Assembly (NCBI GenBank): GCA_002305165.1
Contig: DBQI01000048.1
Coordinates: 1 to 55,130, forward strand
Direction of reading: 5' to 3'
DNA from: Armatimonadetes bacterium UBA1398
Lineage (GTDB): Bacteria; Armatimonadota; Zipacnadia; UBA1398
DNA length: 55,130 nucleotides
Positions 24,928-31,943 of this stretch are shown here, piece by piece. The notes under the pieces are model-generated. The model made no database searches and was not told the origin of the DNA. It saw nothing but the letters and a program-made list of their open reading frames with translations. A program made the position numbers and the translations under genes. Position 1 is the first letter of the stretch, and every line of letters starts with the position of its first letter.

Positions 24928-25524
24928 TCAGTCAGGAACCCTGTTGAGGGTGCTGAGGCGCCAGCCCCCCGTTGGCGAGTGATCGAGCTCGCAGAGGCTT
25001 CCCTCTGCCAGTCGAAACCGTCGACATGCGGCGATTCCGATGCCGAGGCAGTGGCCAATAAGCATCTTGATCGCCCCCGAATGACTCACAATCAGTAGAT
25101 CGCTCGAGGGATGAGCTGAGAGCAGTTCGTCGATCAGCCCTCCTACGCGAGTCCTGACCTCCTGATAGGACTCACCCCCGGGCGCGGGGGTGCCCTTCTC
25201 CACCCACTCGCGGTACTCCTCGGGCCACCGCTCCCGAACCTCGGCCAGCGCCAGGCCCTGCCACTCCCCGAATCCGCACTCCCGAAGCCGCCTATCCACC
25301 TCAACGGGGACGTTCACGGCCTGTGAGATAGCCTCGGCGGTCTCACGCGCTCGGACCAGATCGCTAGCCAGCAGGCGGGCGAAGGACCGTCCTCGGAGCG
25401 CTTGGGCCAAAGCCTGAGCTTGCACTCTCCCCATGTCGTCCAAGGGAATATCGCGCCATCCCTGGAACCTACGTTCAGCGTTATAGGAGGTCTGGCCGTG
25501 TCGCGCGAGTACCAGTCGAGTCAC
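24928..25524 (-). CDS. Histidine phosphatase (phosphoglycerate mutase-like) family protein
   Basis: The 198-residue protein has the RHG motif at its start (LARHGQTSYN, catalytic His9), the acid residue in RLRECGFGEWQGL and the second His in LIVSHSGAIKMLIG. These define the branch of the superfamily that includes CobC (alpha-ribazole phosphatase), GpmB and broad phosphatases. Length fits CobC or general sugar-phosphate phosphatases. No cobalamin genes are nearby, so I do not assign CobC. It heads the 12-gene minus-strand block, divergent from the discoidin gene across 144 nt. Confidence 0.87.
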   Translation of the reverse strand: MTRLVLARHGQTSYNAERRFQGWRDIPLDDMGRVQAQALAQALRGRSFARLLASDLVRARETAEAISQAVNVPVEVDRRLRECGFGEWQGLALAEVRERWPEEYREWVEKGTPAPGGESYQEVRTRVGGLIDELLSAHPSSDLLIVSHSGAIKMLIGHCLGIGIAACRRFRLAEGSLCELDHSPTGGWRLSTLNRVPD

Positions 25525-25567
25525 GAGTACCTCCTCAGGGACGGGCCGGGGCGGAACATCCGGCGCG

Positions 25568-25597
25568 TTGGCCGTCTCTTAGCTGATAGGGTACAAT
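25568..25597 (+). promoter_or_regulatory. Promoter for the discoidin-repeat gene
   Basis: TTGGCC at 25568-25573 and TACAAT at 25592-25597 are 18 nt apart and stand 72 nt before the start at 25669. The -10 is close to consensus. It lies in the gap between the divergent phosphatase gene and this gene. Confidence 0.55.
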
Positions 25598-25668
25598 ACG
25601 GTATTCGGCTGCCATCTCGAAAGGGACAGCGGCTCCAATCTCCGTCCTACCCGGGGAAGGTGAGTGCA

Positions 25669-27258
25669 ATGCGGGCCCTGCGAGCGCTATCAGTGTGCGT
25701 GATGTTAGGCATCGTATGTGGAGGTGTGCTGGCCCAGGCTACGGGCGGCGCCGTCGAGGTGTCGAGCACCGACCCAGGCGCCTACTACTCCACCGGCGCC
25801 CTGGTAGATGGGCAGTCGGGCCTGACCGCGAAGTGCTGGCGGTCAGCGGCGAATGGGACCCTGCCCCAGTGGATCGTCTTCACTCCGGCCGGGGCTCCTG
25901 CCACCATCAACTCCGTGACCATCGACCCTTACACGGGTTACCCGGATCTAGCGGGACCCTTCTGGCCGAAGGATGTGGTGATCCAGGTCATCTCCACTCC
26001 GGGCGCTGAGCCGGTCGAGGTGGCTCGCCAGACCTTGGATCCGGGCCGGGAGGCCAAGACCATCGAGTTCGCTCCCACGGCCGCCGCCCAGGTCCGCATC
26101 GAGATCCTATCCGTACAGGGCGGCGGCAACGTCGTTGAGATCAGTGAGGTCTCCGCGGGCACCGCGGCCGCGGCTCCCACCGATGACCCTGCGGTCCCCG
26201 TTGAGGAGCCCCCTGTCGAGGAGGACCCCGTGACTCCCCCGCGCGCGGAGGAGGGGCCAGTCACCGTTCCACCGGGAGAGGAAGGGCCGGTAACGGTCCC
26301 GCCTGTCGAGGAAGTTCCCCCGCCGCCCGTTGAGGAGGTTCCCCCGCCACCGGTGGAGGAAGTGCCGCCTCCGCCGGTCGAGGAGGTCCCTCCTCCACCC
26401 GTAGAGGAAGTCCCCCCTCCGCCGGTAGAAGAGGTTCCCCCGCCGCCTGTTGAGGAGGTGCCGCCTCCACCGGTCGAGGAGGTTCCTCCTCCGCCCGTAG
26501 AGGAAGCCCTCCCTCCGCCCGTAGAAGAGGTTCCCCCGCCGCCTGTCGAGGAAGTTCCCCCGCCTCCCGCTGAGGACGCCACGACCCCGGCTGCTGGCAG
26601 TGTGAACCTTGCGGCCGCGGCAGCGGGTGGCGTCATCACCGTTCCGAACTCCCTGGAGAGCAAGTTCGGCCCCGAGCACCTCAACGATGGCGTCTACGAC
26701 GGGAGCTCAGGCGACTGCTGGGTAAGCGGCAATGGCCTCACCTTCCCCTACGACATCGTCGTCAGCTTCGCGAACAGCGCGGTCCATGAGGTCACCGGGG
26801 TGAGCGTCACCTCGAACACGGGGCAGGAGTACATTTTCGGCGCCCGCTGGCCGCAGGATGTGCAGATCCTGGTTTCGTCGACGGGCACCCAGCCCGGCGA
26901 CTTCCAGGCCGTGCAGACCGCCACCCTCGCCAAGAGCGCCGAGACGCAGAACATCCCCCTGACGCCTGTCGAGGCGCGCTATGTGATGATCCGGGTGCTC
27001 TCGAACCATGGGCACAAGACCATGGAGATGAGCGAGATCGAGGTCTGGGGCTCGCCCCAGCCCGCGGGCGGCGCGGCTGTCGCGCCCACGGCGCCGGTCG
27101 GCGAGGCCCCGGTCCCCGGCGCCGACGGCGGTCTGCCCCGCAATCCCGACGGCACGGTAGACGAGGCGGCCCTGGGCCAGTTGCTCGCGGCTCTCAGGGC
27201 TCAGATCACCAATCAGCAGGCCGTGATCGACCAGCTCCTGGCGGAGCTCGGCCAGTAG
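25669..27258 (+). CDS. Secreted protein: two discoidin-like domains, Pro/Glu repeat linker, C-terminal coiled coil
   Basis: The 529-residue protein has a signal peptide (ALSVCVMLGIVCGGVLAQ, about 5-22). Its first discoidin (F5/8 type C)-like region at about 25-165 starts at VEVSSTDPGAYYSTGALVDG. A linker follows with eleven 8-residue PPPPVEEV-type repeats (217-304), then a second discoidin-like region at about 320-460 (LAAAAAGGVITVPNSLESKF, later MIRVLSNHGHKTMEMSEIEV). A short C-terminal helix has a regular Leu/Ile pattern (LGQLLAALRAQITNQQ). Such domains usually bind sugars or cell-surface ligands, and the Pro/Glu linker would act as a rigid spacer. The ATG at 25669 follows GGGGAAGGTGA and starts the signal peptide, so the longer frame from 25402 is rejected. 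No enzyme motif is seen. Confidence 0.8.
   Translation: MRALRALSVCVMLGIVCGGVLAQATGGAVEVSSTDPGAYYSTGALVDGQSGLTAKCWRSAANGTLPQWIVFTPAGAPATINSVTIDPYTGYPDLAGPFWPKDVVIQVISTPGAEPVEVARQTLDPGREAKTIEFAPTAAAQVRIEILSVQGGGNVVEISEVSAGTAAAAPTDDPAVPVEEPPVEEDPVTPPRAEEGPVTVPPGEEGPVTVPPVEEVPPPPVEEVPPPPVEEVPPPPVEEVPPPPVEEVPPPPVEEVPPPPVEEVPPPPVEEVPPPPVEEALPPPVEEVPPPPVEEVPPPPAEDATTPAAGSVNLAAAAAGGVITVPNSLESKFGPEHLNDGVYDGSSGDCWVSGNGLTFPYDIVVSFANSAVHEVTGVSVTSNTGQEYIFGARWPQDVQILVSSTGTQPGDFQAVQTATLAKSAETQNIPLTPVEARYVMIRVLSNHGHKTMEMSEIEVWGSPQPAGGAAVAPTAPVGEAPVPGADGGLPRNPDGTVDEAALGQLLAALRAQITNQQAVIDQLLAELGQ
26317..26580 (+). repeat. Eleven tandem 24-bp units coding PPPPVEEV
   Basis: Units of exactly 24 bp run from 26317 to 26580 in frame with the discoidin gene. 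Nine end in VEEV with PPPP or LPPP before it or are identical at protein level; unit 8 ends VEEA, unit 9 begins LPPP and unit 11 reads PPPPAEDA. Third codon positions vary between units (ccc/ccg/cct/cca; gag/gaa), so the protein pattern is more conserved than the DNA. Confidence 0.9.
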
Positions 27259-27282
27259 CTCCATCCCTAAAGCGGAAACGAG

Positions 27283-27310
27283 GAGAGCCGCGCCCGTGGG
27301 CGCGGCTCTC
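27283..27310. terminator. Bidirectional terminator between convergent genes
   Basis: A 12-bp perfect stem (gagagccgcgcc at 27283-27294 with ggcgcggctctc at 27299-27310) has a 4-nt loop. It lies between the stops of the discoidin gene and the aminopeptidase gene, so it can serve both. Confidence 0.75.
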
Positions 27311-27343
27311 TCACTCTCTGGCTACGGCTTCTGGTCGCGCGCC

Positions 27344-28711
27344 TCAGCAGGCGAGGGCTCCCATGGGATCCCACGGATCCAGGGCGATCGGCTCGGTGTT
27401 GAGCACCGGCAGCAACGCTTCGGGCACATAGCGCTTCCGCACGACCACCTCGTAGTTGTGCTCATCGAACCAGCGATCGGTCATCTGCATGAAGCCACCA
27501 TCGCCGGCCTTGTCGCCCCAGGAGTTCTCCACGCGCCACTTGAGCGGCTTGTCCGAGGCATCCAGGTCCACGCCTGTAAAGACCATGGCATGGGTCATCT
27601 GGGCATGGCCGTAGTCCAGGCGCTCGGCCTTCGTCATCGACGGAGCCCGCCCATAGACGAGGTCGTACTCGAAGAGGTCCACGTCCATCAGGCCCGAGTC
27701 GCGGTCGAGACACTTGCCGACATCGCAGCCGAACCAGACGGGCTCGCCAGCCTTGATCTGGTTGGCGGCCGCCGTCTTCATCACGTCGACCTCCACGTTG
27801 AGGTACTTGATGGGCTCGCCGCCGACGACGTTGCCGAGGAACCGGATGGTGTAGAGCGTCTCGAATGACTTGGATTCCTGCGGGCAGTGGATCAGGCACG
27901 CCATGTCCCCGAGGTCCGCGCCCACGAACTTCTCGTAGAACCGCAGCGGCGTCATTGTGCCTTCGCGGTGGTGCTTGTTGTCCCTATCGCGCCACTGCCA
28001 GAAGAAGTCGCGCGGCGGCACGCCGAGATGTATAGCCAGCATCCGGTAGGCCTCGATGAGCGCCGGCGCCTTCATGGCCCGGACTTCCGCCTCGGTCGCG
28101 CCGGAGTGGTGCGCGTGACGCATCCGGCACGCGGCCTCCCGGAGCAGGTAGGTGAGCTGATAGTTGAGCTCCCCGGTGCGGCCGCTGCTGTCCGTCTCGG
28201 GCATCGCCGTCTTGGGCACCACGCCGTACTTCCGCACCAGATTCACGAACATGTGCCATTGGCCACCGTCCTGAACTGGGGCGGAGAGCAGGTGGGCGAT
28301 GAGACGGCCGTCGGTCGGCTCATCGAGGGTCAGGAGGATGCTCTCCAGGAAGTAGTTCGCCTTCTCCATCTTGTCCCAGAACATCAGATGGTTCTGGCTG
28401 AACTCGAAGTCGTCTTCGAGCTCCATCCGCTCGATGGCCACAACCCGGAGCGTATTGAGAGCCGCGAAGAGCCAGCAGCGCCCGCTCGCGCCCTGGCTGG
28501 TCGCCTTATTCTCCTCCAGGTGATGGCTGAAGGTGAAGTCCGTCGCGGCGAACACTCGCGCGCTGCGCGCCACCTTGCTCACCGGGGCGTGGCACACGGC
28601 GTTCATCGATTGCCGCCATCGCGGGTCGGACTCGAACTCCCGGCGTAGGTCCCAAAGAAGATCCGATCCAATAGCGCCAGTATCTTGATAGAGGAATGTG
28701 TGGTTTGACAT
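27344..28711 (-). CDS. pepC: Aminopeptidase C / bleomycin hydrolase (peptidase C1B)
   Basis: The 455-residue cysteine peptidase of the C1B family has the catalytic Cys in SQGASGRCWLFAALN (Cys79), the His in MTHAMVFTGVD and the Asn in WRVENSWGD. Family members form hexamers and trim N-terminal residues from peptides in the cytosol. No signal peptide is seen, which agrees. The ATG at 28711 matches the usual family start and has only a weak GGGG upstream; 28765 adds an unlikely extension. It is divergent from a dipeptide epimerase gene with an 80-nt gap, suggesting linked peptide turnover. Confidence 0.92.
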   Translation of the reverse strand: MSNHTFLYQDTGAIGSDLLWDLRREFESDPRWRQSMNAVCHAPVSKVARSARVFAATDFTFSHHLEENKATSQGASGRCWLFAALNTLRVVAIERMELEDDFEFSQNHLMFWDKMEKANYFLESILLTLDEPTDGRLIAHLLSAPVQDGGQWHMFVNLVRKYGVVPKTAMPETDSSGRTGELNYQLTYLLREAACRMRHAHHSGATEAEVRAMKAPALIEAYRMLAIHLGVPPRDFFWQWRDRDNKHHREGTMTPLRFYEKFVGADLGDMACLIHCPQESKSFETLYTIRFLGNVVGGEPIKYLNVEVDVMKTAAANQIKAGEPVWFGCDVGKCLDRDSGLMDVDLFEYDLVYGRAPSMTKAERLDYGHAQMTHAMVFTGVDLDASDKPLKWRVENSWGDKAGDGGFMQMTDRWFDEHNYEVVVRKRYVPEALLPVLNTEPIALDPWDPMGALAC

Positions 28712-28791
28712 GCCCCGTGAGTTCTCGACAATGAGCAGCCTTCCTTCGACCGCGGCGGAGGGCAATAGGGTCTACCATGGAGGAGTCATCG

Positions 28792-29838
28792 ATGCGCCTA
28801 TCCCTCACCTCTGAGCCACTCACCATGGCCTTCGTGCGGACCTTCGCCATCTCCCGGGGCAGCCGCTCCACGGCCGCGAACGTTCTCGTCCGCATCGAGG
28901 GTGATGGAGTCGTGGGGTGGGGGGAGGGCGCTCCGAACCGCTACTACTATGGCCAGGAGCAGGTGTCGGCGGTCCGGGCGGCTCAACGTATGGCGGCTTG
29001 CATCGGCGATGACCCCTTCGCCACCGAGGAGGTCCACGATCGCCTCTTGGCGGGTTTCCCGGACCAGCCCGGCGCCCGCGCCGCCGTGGATGGCGCCCTC
29101 CACGACTGGCTCGGCAAGCGGCTGGCGGTCCCCGTAGCCTCCCTGCTGGGCCTCCCCACGGGCGGGCGGCTGACCACCAGCTTCACCATCTCCTTGGGCG
29201 GCCGCGGCTCCGTCCGAGAGGCAGTCGAGGCGGCAGAGGAGTGGCCCATCCTCAAGATCAAGCTCGGCGGCGAGGATGACCTCGGCTTGATGGAGACAGT
29301 ACGCGCGCTGACAGACGCCCTTCTCCGTGTCGATGCCAATGCCGCGTGGACGGTGAGCGAGGCCATCGAGAAGTGCCGTGTCCTCGGCGAGATGGGCGTG
29401 GAGCTGGTCGAGCAGCCCGTCCCGCCCGGCCGACCCGAGGATCTGAAGCGGATCCGCGAGGCCACGCAGGTGCCCATCGTCGCTGACGAGTCTTGTGAGA
29501 GCGCGGCGGGTCTACCCAAGCTGGCGGGTTGCGTGGACGGGGTGAACATCAAGCTCGCCAAGACCGGGGGTATTCGCGAGGCCCTCCGTATGGCGCTCTG
29601 TGCCCGCACCCTCGGCCTCGACGTGATGCTGGGCTGCATGGTCGAGGGGGCCCTCGGCACCGCCGCTGCGGCGCAACTGCTCCCCCTGGCGCGCTGGGCG
29701 GATCTGGATGGCCCCCTCCTGCTCCGGGTCGACGACGACCCCTTCGAGGGGCTCCGCTACGAGGGGGGAGCGATCCTCATGCCCGACGGACCGGGCCTGG
29801 GGGTCACGCGTAAGGAAGCCCGGGCGACGACAGGCTGA
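28792..29838 (+). CDS. Dipeptide epimerase (enolase superfamily)
   Basis: The 348-residue protein has the complete active site of the muconate-lactonizing/dipeptide-epimerase group: the KxK pair K155/K157 (ILKIKLGG), metal ligands D181 (RVDANAAW), E207 (ELVEQP) and D232 (VADES), and the second base K257 in NIKLAKTGG. Typical substrates are L-Ala-D/L-Glu and related dipeptides from murein turnover, but specificity is set by loops I cannot read. The ATG at 28792 has GGAGGAG 7-8 nt upstream, better than the ATG at 28777. Its 3' end overlaps the ruvC 3' end by 35 bp on the opposite strand. Confidence 0.88.
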   Translation: MRLSLTSEPLTMAFVRTFAISRGSRSTAANVLVRIEGDGVVGWGEGAPNRYYYGQEQVSAVRAAQRMAACIGDDPFATEEVHDRLLAGFPDQPGARAAVDGALHDWLGKRLAVPVASLLGLPTGGRLTTSFTISLGGRGSVREAVEAAEEWPILKIKLGGEDDLGLMETVRALTDALLRVDANAAWTVSEAIEKCRVLGEMGVELVEQPVPPGRPEDLKRIREATQVPIVADESCESAAGLPKLAGCVDGVNIKLAKTGGIREALRMALCARTLGLDVMLGCMVEGALGTAAAAQLLPLARWADLDGPLLLRVDDDPFEGLRYEGGAILMPDGPGLGVTRKEARATTG

Positions 29839-30295
29839 GATGGCAGACGGCGAGGGCGAGGGCGTCGCTCACGTCGGCCGGGCTCGGGGGCTCGGGCAGG
29901 CCGAGGAGGCTCGCGATCATGTGCTGCACCTGGCCCTTGCTCGCGCTACCGCTGCCCGTGAGGGCCTTCTTGACGCGGCTGGCCGCATAGCTGACCACGG
30001 GCACTCCATGCTGGGAGGCGGCAAGCAGCAACACCCCGCGCGCATGTCCCATGAGGATGGCGGTGCGGGGGTGCTCGTACTTGGAGTAGATCTCCTCGAC
30101 CACCGCCGCCTCGGGCTTGAGTTCCGTCAGCACCTCTGAGATGCCCGAGTGCAGTGACTGGAGCCGGGACTCCAGGTTGCTGTCCTGGTCCGGTCGGATC
30201 GTCCCCGCCTCCACAATGCGCTGGTCCCGGCCCTGACGCTCCACGCAGCCGTAACCCGTGCAGACGAGGCCGGGGTCGATGCCTAGAACGCGCAT
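29804..30295 (-). CDS. ruvC: Holliday junction resolvase RuvC
   Basis: The 163-residue endonuclease has the four acidic catalytic positions of RuvC: Asp7 in GIDPGLVCTGYG, Glu67/68 in VVEEIY and Asp141/Asp144 in PADVSDALALAVCH. It cuts four-way junctions symmetrically as a dimer, together with RuvAB. It follows ruvA by 58 nt on the same strand. No ruvB is seen in the window, so that gene must lie elsewhere. Length and motif order are normal. Confidence 0.94.
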   Translation of the reverse strand: MRVLGIDPGLVCTGYGCVERQGRDQRIVEAGTIRPDQDSNLESRLQSLHSGISEVLTELKPEAAVVEEIYSKYEHPRTAILMGHARGVLLLAASQHGVPVVSYAASRVKKALTGSGSASKGQVQHMIASLLGLPEPPSPADVSDALALAVCHLSLSSPGLPYA

Positions 30296-30353
30296 CGAGG
30301 CCCCCGTGACCCCGCTACCCCGCGCCCGCGGGCCGGGCTGTTCGCGAGTGCCG

Positions 30354-30971
30354 TCATCTCCTGCGGAAGACCTCCTCGACGATGGCGGCCGACGAGTCCA
30401 GCTCGGGCCGAGCCCGAATGACCCGGCTCACGAGTTCGGCAGCCTCGGCGGCGTTGTACCCCAACTCCACGAGGGCCGCGATGGCCTCGGCCGAGGGTCC
30501 CGTGCCCGCCACGGCCGCGCCAGCGCTCACCGGCGCGGTCCGTCCTGCGGGCACTGACCCCGCGGAGAAGCGGGACAGCTTGCCCTGCAGCTTCGCGATG
30601 GTCTCACGCGCCTTGGCCTGCCCCACGCCCGGCAGCGACTTGAGGGCCGCGGCGTCGCCCGACTCGATCCAGTCCGCGATGCTCTCCATGGGCGCGGAGA
30701 AGGCCTTCCGGGCCACCGTGGGACCGAGCACGCCAGCCAGCGCCTCCCAGAACTCCCGTTGCAGCGCCGTGGCGAACCCCAGCAACATGGGAGTCGCGCG
30801 CGTCTGGTCCATCTGGTAGAAGTGGGCCGTCTCGAGTGTGATCTCATCGCCATCGACGATGGCGCGCAAGGCAACCGGCGGAACCAGAACCTGGTAGGTG
30901 AGAGCGCCAGCCTCGATGAGCACATGGTCCTCGCCGAGGCCGACGACCCGTCCTGTGATGCGCGCGATCAT
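30354..30971 (-). CDS. ruvA: Holliday junction DNA helicase subunit RuvA
   Basis: The 205-residue protein begins with the conserved MIARITGRVVGLGEDHVLIE OB-fold strand. It has two helix-hairpin-helix regions (LAGVLGPTVARKAFS and LKSLPGVGQAKARETIAKL) and ends in the small domain III (EAIAALVELGYNAAEAAELV) that contacts RuvB. The ATG at 30971 was chosen because the frame upstream to 31106 is not RuvA-like; a clear Shine-Dalgarno is missing. RuvA binds the Holliday junction as a tetramer. It is upstream of ruvC and divergent from the membrane-protein gene at 31083. Confidence 0.93.
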   Translation of the reverse strand: MIARITGRVVGLGEDHVLIEAGALTYQVLVPPVALRAIVDGDEITLETAHFYQMDQTRATPMLLGFATALQREFWEALAGVLGPTVARKAFSAPMESIADWIESGDAAALKSLPGVGQAKARETIAKLQGKLSRFSAGSVPAGRTAPVSAGAAVAGTGPSAEAIAALVELGYNAAEAAELVSRVIRARPELDSSAAIVEEVFRRR

Positions 30972-31082
30972 ACGGAGGGAACATCCTCTCCCCGTTCGGT
31001 GTCTGGGTATTCGGGCCCAGCGAGGCCGTCCCTTGGCGCGGGCCGAGGAATGGTGGCAGTGGGAGCCGAAGGAGACCATATC

Positions 31083-31943
31083 ATGAGCATAGGTCTGGAC
31101 TCCCAAGTGAGACGCGCCCAGCGAGCCCTCGCTGCTCGGCCCGGGCTTCTCGTGCTGTCGGCGCTGCTGCCCCTATTCGCGGGCCTCCTTGCCCTGCCGC
31201 TGATCGCTTGCCCCGGCTACAGTTCCCTCGTTGCCGGCGTGGCGCCCCGGATCTCCATCGTGTTCGCGCTGTTCGGGATCTTCAGCTGGCTGTGCACGGC
31301 CGTGGGCCTGGGGATCTGCGTCGCGTGGTGGTCCGAGGCGGTGCGCGCGGCGATCACGGGCGCGCCGGGCGGGCTTGCGGCTGGCCTCGGCGATGGCCTG
31401 TCGCGCGTCGGCCGCTACATGATGGTGACCGCCGCCATGCTCCTCTGCCTCTTCCTGCTCACCGCGCTGCCGTGGCTCGGCATGAGCGCGGCGGGGCGAG
31501 CAACCGTCGAATCCGCCAGTCCCCTGGCCCTGCCCGCGACCCTGTCCTTGCCTCTCTTCACGGTGTGGGGGCTGGCCCTCGTCGCCTTCATCTGGCTGAC
31601 CTCCGCGTGGCCCATGGCGGCAGCCCTCGGTGGAGCGGCGTGGCTTCGGCCCCTCGGCCACTCCCAAGCCATGGTGAGGCGGCACTGGCCCACCTTCCTC
31701 GGGATCGCGGGGGCGTGGGCCCTCGCGACCGCGGGTCTGGTCGCGGTGGGCCTCGCCTTCCACATCCCGGCCGCCATTGGCGGGCTCGCGTCTGGCTCGC
31801 CCTACACCTCGACCGCGGGCCACGTCACGGCGGGGCTGGCGCTGCTCACCCTATGGCTCGCGAGCGCCTACGTGAACGCCCTGGCCTCCGTCACCGGCTT
31901 CGTTGCGTACGCCGATGGCCTGGGGATCCCCACCCATGGCTGA
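31083..31943 (+). CDS. Integral membrane protein, about six helices
   Basis: The 286-residue hydrophobic protein has about six predicted membrane helices (about 22-42, 60-85, 117-137, 158-180, 210-232, 252-275). It resembles DUF4013-type or glycerophosphoryl-diester-related membrane proteins in topology only. GAAGGAG stands upstream of the ATG at 31083. The stop (31941-31943) overlaps the recG start by 8 bp, so the two are translationally coupled. Family is not recognised. Confidence 0.7.
   Translation: MSIGLDSQVRRAQRALAARPGLLVLSALLPLFAGLLALPLIACPGYSSLVAGVAPRISIVFALFGIFSWLCTAVGLGICVAWWSEAVRAAITGAPGGLAAGLGDGLSRVGRYMMVTAAMLLCLFLLTALPWLGMSAAGRATVESASPLALPATLSLPLFTVWGLALVAFIWLTSAWPMAAALGGAAWLRPLGHSQAMVRRHWPTFLGIAGAWALATAGLVAVGLAFHIPAAIGGLASGSPYTSTAGHVTAGLALLTLWLASAYVNALASVTGFVAYADGLGIPTHG

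Noticed and set aside
12930..25524. Interpreting the MoxR/VWA block as a ternary anti-phage system
   Set aside because: The order BatD, MoxR, DUF58, DUF4381-like, VWA, VWA, TPR is the ordinary Bat-type set, and no nuclease, toxin or other effector domain is present.
26107..26684. Long Gly-rich, collagen-like open frames on the minus strand opposite the Pro/Glu repeats
   Set aside because: They are the mirror of the 24-bp repeats: Pro/Glu codons read backwards give Gly/Thr/Ser. There is no start signal, and the plus-strand gene has promoter, Shine-Dalgarno and signal peptide.
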